Positions 56,843 through 64,000 of a stretch of DNA of 64,000 nt are shown piece after piece. Below the pieces are notes generated by a model. It was given only the letters and a program-made list of their open reading frames with translations, searched no databases and was not told the origin of the DNA. The stretch comes from Paracoccaceae bacterium (GTDB lineage: Bacteria > Pseudomonadota > Alphaproteobacteria > Rhodobacterales > Rhodobacteraceae): assembly GCA_022823605.1 (NCBI GenBank), contig JAJEHS010000008.1, forward strand, positions 310,001 through 374,000, written 5' to 3'. The position numbers were made by a program, and so were the translations under genes. How positions within the stretch are numbered: position 1 is the stretch's first letter; every line of letters begins with the position of its first letter.

Positions 56843-59800
56843 GTTAATGATTCAACTAAACATTTTTCTTTTTCGTTGAATTGGTAAAGTTCATAAACCA
56901 TTTTATCAATAAATTCCTCATGCTCTATTGAACTATTTTTATGGGCATAACTGTCAATAATTTGATCCACTAATTTTATAAAGGGTTTTTGATCTTCAAG
57001 ACTTATACGCGGTATAGGAATACACTCAAAAAATACTTTACTTAATTCCATTCCCCTATCTCCTAATTTGGGGCAATTTGCTTTCAACCAAACTTTAGCA
57101 ACTTTAGAATTTAATAATGAAGTTAAGTATTTTAGATTCATACCCGTAATGATAAAACATTTTTGATTTGTATACATGCCAGAAGAATCAAACATAAATG
57201 GAAGTAACGTTGTCATATTAGGATAAACAATTTTTTCCTTTTCGAATTGTGCGTGATAAGCACAATTACGAAGATTATAGGGTGTAATACCCTGGTCTTG
57301 TCTGTTTTCTATTTTTGAGTAAAATTGATTCAAATACTCCTTTATTACAGGATAATCATCTATATTGATTGGTGATAGGTTATTATACCCATTATGGGTA
57401 GCAATAAGCCAAAGTTCCGCCCACTCAGCATGATACCGTTTTATATCTCTACCTCTTAATATCGGTTTAATTATTTCCACTGACTTTGGATCTTTGTCAA
57501 CAAGTTCTTCTTTAGTCTCGTTATCGATGATAAACGCTGGGTTGCAACCAGTTTTTATTCCGTAATAAATGGATATATCACTCCATTCCTTTAATGGCAC
57601 ACCAATTTTCTCAATTTTGCGTATCAGTTTTGCTTCATCAGGTGTACAAATTATCCATGGACCTTCACTTTGTCTGACCGAGATTGAATTATGTTCAAGA
57701 TGTTCATGAATATTTGTACTTAAATTATAATTTTCGTTTATTGATGAACCAATAAGGGACTGTTTGTGTTCATTAATTTTATTTTGGATAAGTAGGATGC
57801 TTGTATCTACAGTGGCATTCTGGAATATTTGAAATCCTTTAAAGTCGATTAATTTAAGTGGTGTATGATTTTCAGTAAAATATTTCCTTAAATTTTTCCC
57901 ATAATCTGACCTCAACCATTTATTAGAAGTTATATAACAAAGGTGTCCATCATGCTTAAGTAGTCGTAAACCGCGTTCGAAAAACAAACAATAGATGTCA
58001 CCTGTCCGAGTGAAAACTTCGAACATTTCCTGATATCTATTTCCAAGTTCACCATTGTTTCTTTGTAATTGAATATAAGGTGGATTGCCTATTATGATGT
58101 CAAAACCGTCTTCGATTCCAAACATATAGTTTGAATCAAACCAGCTAGCTTTATCGTTCTGGTCAAAAGGGTCCCAAGACGCAATTTTGTTTGCTTGAAT
58201 TTCATTTAGACCACTATGGGTAAGTTTTTCAGAAAGTTTATTTCTCAATTCCTTATCAAGATTTTTGAATTTAATTTTTTCTGGAGTACTTGATGCATGA
58301 AAATAGTTTTCTCTATTTTCTGTAAGTTCTCTTATTGCTTTGCTTACCCCAAATAAATCATCTTTTTGAACTTTTTGCTGTTGGACGAGTGAATCAGCTG
58401 CTACAAAGCATGTTTCTAGATTTGGAAGAGGTTTAATTCCAAAATTTTCTTTGGATTGATCAAATTTTTGATCAATTGCAAGTGAAATAAAAAATCTAAG
58501 CTTAGAAATTTGACATGCTATAGGCTCAATGTCTACACCAAATATACTATTCTGAATTAGAAATAATTTACGCCCAAAGTCATCAGAATAAGATTGAAAA
58601 ATATCACCGATTTGGCTTAATTGAGTATCTCGAGATAATTGATTTTTAGTTTCTAAAGCTAATTTTGCTTTTTCACTTGCTAGGTTCAAATGAAAGTTCT
58701 TCCACATTAAATTCGATGGGTCAAGACGTTTCAATACCAATAATAATTTATGTAAAACACCCATTGGAAAGGCACCTGAACCAACAGCAGGATCTAATAT
58801 TTTTAGACCAGCAATTGATTTAACAATATTTTCCTTCTCCTCTTCTACAAATAATTCCTCTGCATCATCAAATTCATGCTCAAAATCTAGAAGGTAACGA
58901 AGGCGATCTTTGAAGAATGAAATGTCACTGTCATTGGGCACAACCCTTAATCCAATTGCCTCAATCAAAGTTTCTCCTACCATATAATCTACAATTTCGT
59001 TAGGAGTGTAAAAGGAACCATTTTGTTGCTGTGCGGTTTCCCTCGTCTCAGGTATTTGAGTAGCTAGTAAATTCTCAAATACTTTACCAAGCAGTTCGGG
59101 ATCTAGGGCTACTTCTTGCTCAATTGGGGTTTTTTCTTCTACAGTGAATTTATAACTATTTAGAAGTGGGAATAATCCATCCTCCCCAAAAAATAGCCTG
59201 TTGGGAATTGTAACTTTATTTGAAGAATTTCCAGGAAAACTATCGATGAACTGGATTTCATTACTGCCAGATTTAAAATAATCAAGACAGTCGAACAAAC
59301 CACCGTTAATGAATGGTATCTTATCAAAATAAAATTTTAATTTTGTTTTATCCTTAATTTCTGCTTCGTACTGATAATAGTTAGAAATGGGATCAGGTGA
59401 ATCCTTTTGCTTGTTTGATTGAAACTCACGGCGATTGATTTCAGTGTTCAAAGTAGCAAAAAACAAGTTTTGAAGTACAATTCGATAATAAGAATCTCCA
59501 CAATCATGATCATAGTTTAGTATCAAATCACTTATACATTCTTCAGAAAATAGTTCCTTTGGTACTAAACCCTTTTCTTTTATAAACCAAATAAATAGCA
59601 ATCGAGTTACCAGCCTTATGGCATGTTCTTCCATTGTCAAAATTTTTGAAGGAAAACTGGATTCCTTTACAATTTTTTTGAACCATTCATACAATTCCTT
59701 GTAGAACTTTTCATTGAGCTTGTCGATATTTAGCAAGTCCAACAAAGTCGATAAAAGTGTGTCAAAATTAGGAGTTACATTTCGCTTTTGAATTAGCGAA

Positions 59801-60402
59801 AGACAGTTACTCAATGTTAGATCATACAAGATGTCTAAATGAGCCCGGTGAGGGTTCAGCGGATGGATTTCTTTAACTAAAGAAACCTTTACGAGGACCT
59901 TTTTATGACTAATAATTTTATGTTGGCGCCTTAGTACTGTAGATAATGTGATTTGGTTTTTGGTGTTTTTGAATAAAATTACTGTTGGTGCTAAAGAGAA
60001 TAATTTATTTATCTCACGGGTTATTTGTGCATATATTCCACGAGGATAATGCTCATGGTTTAATTCAACTGCAACAAATATTAAGCTTTTTTCAAAGCTT
60101 GTAGAATTATCAATGTTGAGGGTATTTACTTCATTGGATTTGGCTGCTGCTGATACCTCGCTATCTGTAAATTGAAAAAGAAATCGAATTTTTGAAATAT
60201 TTTTGAGACATTCAGTAAAGTTATAATTTGAATCGAGCGAAAAATAATCAATAAAGTCTTCAATTCGGTCTGTTCCAACATGAAATGTTCGATTACTTTT
60301 ATAACCTAATAAACTAAAAAATTTATTACCCCACTCGAAAAAATCCTGATTACTTAAAGAACGTAATTCTAATTCAAGTTTCTCTTTAAAATTGTGATTC
60401 AT
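56839..60402 (-). CDS. Eco57I-type DNA methylase/restriction protein with switchable C-terminus
   Basis: A 1187-aa protein. The N-terminal about 450 residues may hold a nuclease or coupling domain that I cannot name. The amino-methyltransferase core has motif I ILDPAVGSGAFPMG (near 537) and motif IV NPPYIQLQR (near 770), pointing to N6-adenine methylation. The C-terminal 240 residues resemble a TaqI-type target recognition domain. A helicase gene with a PLD domain precedes it by 16 nt on the same strand, suggesting a two-gene restriction system. The gene carries one copy of a 60-bp inverted repeat at codons 944-963. Confidence 0.85.
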   Translation of the reverse strand: MNHNFKEKLELELRSLSNQDFFEWGNKFFSLLGYKSNRTFHVGTDRIEDFIDYFSLDSNYNFTECLKNISKIRFLFQFTDSEVSAAAKSNEVNTLNIDNSTSFEKSLIFVAVELNHEHYPRGIYAQITREINKLFSLAPTVILFKNTKNQITLSTVLRRQHKIISHKKVLVKVSLVKEIHPLNPHRAHLDILYDLTLSNCLSLIQKRNVTPNFDTLLSTLLDLLNIDKLNEKFYKELYEWFKKIVKESSFPSKILTMEEHAIRLVTRLLFIWFIKEKGLVPKELFSEECISDLILNYDHDCGDSYYRIVLQNLFFATLNTEINRREFQSNKQKDSPDPISNYYQYEAEIKDKTKLKFYFDKIPFINGGLFDCLDYFKSGSNEIQFIDSFPGNSSNKVTIPNRLFFGEDGLFPLLNSYKFTVEEKTPIEQEVALDPELLGKVFENLLATQIPETRETAQQQNGSFYTPNEIVDYMVGETLIEAIGLRVVPNDSDISFFKDRLRYLLDFEHEFDDAEELFVEEEKENIVKSIAGLKILDPAVGSGAFPMGVLHKLLLVLKRLDPSNLMWKNFHLNLASEKAKLALETKNQLSRDTQLSQIGDIFQSYSDDFGRKLFLIQNSIFGVDIEPIACQISKLRFFISLAIDQKFDQSKENFGIKPLPNLETCFVAADSLVQQQKVQKDDLFGVSKAIRELTENRENYFHASSTPEKIKFKNLDKELRNKLSEKLTHSGLNEIQANKIASWDPFDQNDKASWFDSNYMFGIEDGFDIIIGNPPYIQLQRNNGELGNRYQEMFEVFTRTGDIYCLFFERGLRLLKHDGHLCYITSNKWLRSDYGKNLRKYFTENHTPLKLIDFKGFQIFQNATVDTSILLIQNKINEHKQSLIGSSINENYNLSTNIHEHLEHNSISVRQSEGPWIICTPDEAKLIRKIEKIGVPLKEWSDISIYYGIKTGCNPAFIIDNETKEELVDKDPKSVEIIKPILRGRDIKRYHAEWAELWLIATHNGYNNLSPINIDDYPVIKEYLNQFYSKIENRQDQGITPYNLRNCAYHAQFEKEKIVYPNMTTLLPFMFDSSGMYTNQKCFIITGMNLKYLTSLLNSKVAKVWLKANCPKLGDRGMELSKVFFECIPIPRISLEDQKPFIKLVDQIIDSYAHKNSSIEHEEFIDKMVYELYQFNEKEKCLVESLT
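57515..57574 (-). repeat. Inverted repeat, right copy (60 bp)
   Basis: Partner of the repeat at 56086-56145, inside the methylase gene at codons 944-963. The two copies bound an invertible segment of about 1.5 kb. Confidence 0.95.
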
Positions 60403-60418
60403 TTCTTTGTTACTTTTT

Positions 60419-63400
60419 TTATTTGATTATTAGCCAAGTTATCAATTCAAAATTATTCAAAGGATTTTGCTTAACAGTTTCTGGTAACTTGAAGTTAGGT
60501 TCCATGCCTGTAATTAAATTATCCTTAAAGGCCTTAATATTTTTGTTTGTAATGTGTTCAATAACCCTATGAAGTAACTGGTTGTACAGTGTCATATCTT
60601 TCCCATAATGCGTAAATTCATCAAAATCATCACATAGTGATTGATGTGCATTTTTTTGGCCAAAAGTATTTTTTTGAAACAAATCAAGAACCTTTTTTGC
60701 ATTAGTACATGCTATGTTAATTTTACCCTGCGGATCAATATGTGTTAGATAGTAGGGGTGAATTTGACTTGAGGTTTTTTCGTCAATGTCCTGCTTGGAG
60801 TCTTTTTTCTTCAATACGAAAATTATTCCTTGGGAATTTTGATCTATACTCTCAGCAAGACTAAATGCTCCGAGTGGAATCTCTTCTAGTTCCTTTTTAT
60901 TTTTTTCTAAAAAATTTATTAATTCAGCAAAAAAATCATCAAGTGTAAAATCACTAATCACAAGGTTTTCTGATAATTCGTCCAGATCAATGACTTCGTT
61001 TCGTAATTTCTTTAATTGTTCGTCACGAAAAGAATTTTCAGGGTCATTCTCGCTTGGATTCAGGAGATCTTCCCCACTTGCTGTTGCTCCAACAAGAGTC
61101 ATCCTTGCCCCAACTCTTGGTGCTAGTTTTAGATAATTATCCATATCTTTGACTGGCCAAAAGTTAATCATTTGTATTGACCGGCTACGGCTTCCAATCC
61201 GATCAATTCTACCAAATCTTTGAATTATTCTAACAGGATTCCAATGGATGTCATAATTTACTACCATATCGCAATCCTGAAGGTTTTGACCTTCTGAAAT
61301 ACAATCAGTGGCAACTAACAAATCAATGTTTAATTCCCTAGCATCATTTCTAGCCTTCGCTTGTGGTGAAAAATTAGTAAGAATAGAATTGAAGTTATTT
61401 TCTCCAACTTGGGTTTTTGTATATTCACCTGAAACAAAAGCCAGATTAATTTTCAATTCTTTGGACAAATCCTCCAGATTATCGTAGAGATATTCTGCTG
61501 TATCTTTGAATGTTGTGAAAACTAATATCTTACGGTTGGGTTTATCGTCCTGGTTTAAGGGTGGATTGTTTACTTTTTCTTTTATAATCTCTTTCAGTTT
61601 AATTAGTTTACCATCTCGACTTGGTGTGACAATTTTAACAAGTTCTAATGCTGTTTCTAGGGCATTTCTATCTTTCTGAATATCATTTCGCCAATTATCA
61701 AGATCTAGTTGATTAAGGTGGTAAGGATGCCTAATATCTTTGTTAACATAGAATTCCTCATCTTCTTCATCGTCATCCGGGGATAAATTCTCTTTAATAT
61801 CTATTGAAATCTTCTTTTCTTCAAAGTTCTCAATTTTATTTAAAAGATCATCAATTTTGTCGATTGTTCGATTTAGTGTTTTTTTGAGTGAGAAAGCAGA
61901 ACTTTCAAGTCGCTTCAGAAAGTTTGTTCGAATCATGCCTAGAAGAGCAACTTCACGGTCCATCTGATTGAATTGTAGCCGTTTCTTTTCTTCCTCCAAT
62001 CGATTTTTTTCCTTATCATCAAGCAGGTATTTTGACGGCTGGTAAATTGATAGGGAGAAACAGTTTATTGAACTGGCTAATTCCTCAAAAGAAAAAGCAT
62101 TTTTAAAATCTGTATTTGGTGAGAAATTTACTGGTCTATTTACCTTCGGGAATTGGCCTATTTTATCTAATTCATCTTTATAATATTTTTTAATATGCTT
62201 TTTTGACCTAGCAATTGAAATTCCCCCTAACAATTGCAAAAAATCAGCCCCCAATAATTCTAATAATTCAGCTTTATTTCTTTTTTCACCCTCAGTCAGC
62301 CCATTTTCCCATTCCTTAAATTTCTTTTGAGCTTGTGAGATTAAATTACCAATGTTAGATACACCAAGTTTAGATCTGAAAACCTCATCTCGTCCTTCTG
62401 TAGCTATGTAAATCTGATTTTTAAGGTCATTTAATGATATGTTAACTGGAGTTGCCGAAAGCATCAATACCTTGGTATTAGGTCCGGTTTTTATGACATC
62501 TTCAAGCAATTTAGAGTATCGGGTATTTTTTATTATATTCCCAGTTTCATCGACTAACGGCTTAGTTCCTGTACGAAAATTGTGTGATTCATCAATTACA
62601 ACAAGATCATAGTTTCCCCAATTGAAATTACTAAGATCAATACCACCAACAAAACCACTGCTTCGAGTTAGATCTGTATGTGATAAAAGAGTGTAATTTA
62701 AGCGATCATCTAAAAACGGATTGTTGGATTGGTTATTATAAACAGGGTAAATTGCCCAGTTCTCATGAAGTCTTTTTGGACTAAGAACTAATACTCTTTT
62801 ATTTTCCAATTCAAAGAATTTGATTACTGCCAATGCAGTGTAAGTTTTTCCCAAACCAACACTATCAGCTAGTATACAACCATTGAGATTTTTCAGGCGT
62901 TCAATTACACTTTTAACACCTTCTTGTTGGAAGCTATACAATGCTTTCCAAATCTTCGTATCAAGAAAACGAGTATCATGTAAATAATCATCTTCAAACT
63001 TTCGCCTGTCGATCTCATTATAAAACAGCTCAAAGAGAGTTTTGAAATATATCAATTCAGGTGAATAATCTTTTCCTATACGCCTTAGAGCTTTTATTAC
63101 TTCTTCTTTAACATCTTTTGTCCACTCTTGATTATTCCACAGTTTATCAAACCATGTTTCTAGATCAGTGTAGATATCAGAATTTATGGTAGCTAAATTT
63201 ATTTCCACATTTGGGTGATCAGTACCACCCAATCCTCTTCGAGTAAAATTTGAACTTCCAACTATGGCTGAATTGTGATTGGGATTATAAGAAAGATACA
63301 TCTTCCCGTGTAAAAAATTGGGTTTGTTGATGGATTTTATTTGAACCTTGTCTTTTTCCACCCAATTTTCACAATTACGAGCAATATTCCTTTGGTGAAG

Positions 63401-63679
63401 AATATGATTAAGTGAAAGACCTTCTTCTGAAAGATTAAAAGTCTTTTCATCTTTTTGCCCTGGATCTACATCTCCAACAAAGCTTGGGTTACCAAATAAA
63501 AACCTTACATCATTCAATTGTTCCAATTCTTTTTGGAGTAATTGAAATCCGTATATGCTAAAGTATGCAGAGACTAATCGAAACGTTTCAGCATTTGGTA
63601 AGTTTTTACGGAGGTAATCAGCTACTTTGATACCTTCATAGTTATCCAAAATGAATTGTTTATTAGTGATTTCTGTCAT
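60419..63679 (-). CDS. PLD-nuclease / SNF2-like helicase
   Basis: A 1086-aa protein. The N-terminal domain (about 1-200) has a phospholipase D-type nuclease motif HGKMYLSYN followed by GSSNFTRRG. The helicase core follows: Walker A SVGLGKT (near 270), VVIDESHNF (near 363), LMLSATPVN, VFTTFKDTAEYL, LVATDCISEGQNLQ and motif VI QRFGRIDRIGS (near 820). It is a superfamily 2 Snf2-like DNA translocase. It starts the operon with the methylase and would be the motor and nuclease of a restriction-type system. Confidence 0.87.
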   Translation of the reverse strand: MTEITNKQFILDNYEGIKVADYLRKNLPNAETFRLVSAYFSIYGFQLLQKELEQLNDVRFLFGNPSFVGDVDPGQKDEKTFNLSEEGLSLNHILHQRNIARNCENWVEKDKVQIKSINKPNFLHGKMYLSYNPNHNSAIVGSSNFTRRGLGGTDHPNVEINLATINSDIYTDLETWFDKLWNNQEWTKDVKEEVIKALRRIGKDYSPELIYFKTLFELFYNEIDRRKFEDDYLHDTRFLDTKIWKALYSFQQEGVKSVIERLKNLNGCILADSVGLGKTYTALAVIKFFELENKRVLVLSPKRLHENWAIYPVYNNQSNNPFLDDRLNYTLLSHTDLTRSSGFVGGIDLSNFNWGNYDLVVIDESHNFRTGTKPLVDETGNIIKNTRYSKLLEDVIKTGPNTKVLMLSATPVNISLNDLKNQIYIATEGRDEVFRSKLGVSNIGNLISQAQKKFKEWENGLTEGEKRNKAELLELLGADFLQLLGGISIARSKKHIKKYYKDELDKIGQFPKVNRPVNFSPNTDFKNAFSFEELASSINCFSLSIYQPSKYLLDDKEKNRLEEEKKRLQFNQMDREVALLGMIRTNFLKRLESSAFSLKKTLNRTIDKIDDLLNKIENFEEKKISIDIKENLSPDDDEEDEEFYVNKDIRHPYHLNQLDLDNWRNDIQKDRNALETALELVKIVTPSRDGKLIKLKEIIKEKVNNPPLNQDDKPNRKILVFTTFKDTAEYLYDNLEDLSKELKINLAFVSGEYTKTQVGENNFNSILTNFSPQAKARNDARELNIDLLVATDCISEGQNLQDCDMVVNYDIHWNPVRIIQRFGRIDRIGSRSRSIQMINFWPVKDMDNYLKLAPRVGARMTLVGATASGEDLLNPSENDPENSFRDEQLKKLRNEVIDLDELSENLVISDFTLDDFFAELINFLEKNKKELEEIPLGAFSLAESIDQNSQGIIFVLKKKDSKQDIDEKTSSQIHPYYLTHIDPQGKINIACTNAKKVLDLFQKNTFGQKNAHQSLCDDFDEFTHYGKDMTLYNQLLHRVIEHITNKNIKAFKDNLITGMEPNFKLPETVKQNPLNNFELITWLIIK

Positions 63680-63748
63680 AAGTTTGTATTAATTCAGTTT
63701 AGTTCTCAGTGAAAACCCTGTTGGGTAAAATTTTTTTTGGGAATTAAA

Positions 63749-64000
63749 TTACAAGTCCATGTAGACATGGGATTCCGCTTTCCCACCCGGTTGGGTAACT
63801 GCACCTTCCCTTGTAGGGCCGACAAGCTGGGCATACTTCCAAAGGGCACCTGAACTGTAGTAGGTTTTTCTGGGACCTTTCCATTCAGTCTTGCGTTGAG
63901 CCAATTCCTCCTCAGAGAGATCGACTTCAAGCGTTCCCTTGAGGGCATCAATGGTAATGATGTCGCCATCCTTGAGAAGAGCAATGGGACCACCATGGGC
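63749..64000 (-). CDS. IlvD/EDD family dehydratase, C-terminal end only
   Basis: The last 83 codons of a gene that continues beyond the window. The sequence HGGPIALLKDGDIITIDAL, then LSEEELAQRKTEWKGP, WKYAQLVGP and a GAVTQPGGKAE tail, is the C-terminal swivel domain of IlvD/EDD dehydratases. Its substrate may be dihydroxy acids or sugar acids. It is a second family member besides the one at 4202-5911 and is clearly a different protein at its end. Confidence 0.82.
   Translation of the reverse strand, partial: AHGGPIALLKDGDIITIDALKGTLEVDLSEEELAQRKTEWKGPRKTYYSSGALWKYAQLVGPTREGAVTQPGGKAESHVYMDL

Noticed and set aside
56839-63679. BREX or DISARM locus
   Set aside because: No PglZ, BrxL, BrxC, DrmA or DrmB-like genes are present. 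Only a helicase and a methylase are encoded.
63715-63726. Hairpin ACCC/GGGT as terminator of the IlvD-like gene
   Set aside because: The stem is only 4 bp and the T-run on the minus strand is short, so I could not support it.
63706-63996. Minus-strand 96-aa reading frame at the window end
   Set aside because: It is out of frame with the recognisable IlvD/EDD C-terminus at 63749-64000 and has no family features.

Overview
The window reads as a chromosomal segment of a proteobacterium, most likely a gammaproteobacterium. The evidence is a compact his operon in near-enterobacterial order (G-N-CB-H-A-F-IE), the long form of HisG, a fused HisIE, an E. coli-type FadH, and a tRNA gene that encodes its own CCA. 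No rRNA is present, so finer placement is not supported. Housekeeping genes look moderate in GC. The defence and accessory genes look more AT-rich, which suggests transfer.

Layout. 1-6.9 kb: a sugar ABC uptake operon (binding protein, two permeases, ATPase) followed by an IlvD/EDD-family sugar-acid dehydratase and an EamA exporter. 7-8.5 kb: small genes, a poly-C tract and a leucine-type tRNA with an abnormal anticodon loop. 8.5-10.5 kb: an N-formylglutamate amidohydrolase-family protein and an iron alcohol dehydrogenase. 10.5-20.6 kb: an accessory zone with an AAA/DUF4143 ATPase behind a 23-bp-phased repeat array, a RES/Xre toxin-antitoxin pair, a DUF4143 remnant, a GIY-YIG protein, fadH, vsr plus a vsr fragment, a RelE-like/RHH pair, mntA with a frameshifted hepT, and a decayed IS5-like element. 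20.9-28.9 kb: a three-gene operon (metallo-beta-lactamase fold, E2-like/E1/JAB fusion, patatin), two further MBL genes, a chimeric transposase, and a duplicated membrane-protein gene with an internal amber codon. 29-35.3 kb: histidine biosynthesis with an IMPase-type phosphatase and an unusual HisC-HisB fusion. 36-50.9 kb: a complete single-strand phosphorothioation defence locus, sspABCD plus sspFGH, in one minus-strand operon. 52-63.7 kb: two tyrosine recombinases around a second AAA/DUF4143 gene, then a DNA methylase with a silent inverted alternative C-terminus and an upstream PLD-helicase. The window closes in the 3' end of a second IlvD/EDD gene.

The strongest candidates for new biology are (1) the methylase locus at 56.1-63.7 kb. 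A perfect 60-bp inverted repeat lies within the methylase gene and at the edge of a promoterless alternative specificity domain. The two coding ends overlap tail to tail and a recombinase gene sits 44 bp away, so DNA inversion should switch target recognition. (2) The MBL / E2-E1-JAB / patatin operon, which resembles type II CBASS with the cyclase replaced by an MBL protein that ends in glycine. (3) The 23-bp-phased GGATAWA array upstream of an AAA/DUF4143 ATPase. (4) A G9 tract inside sspA that could make the phosphorothioation system phase variable.
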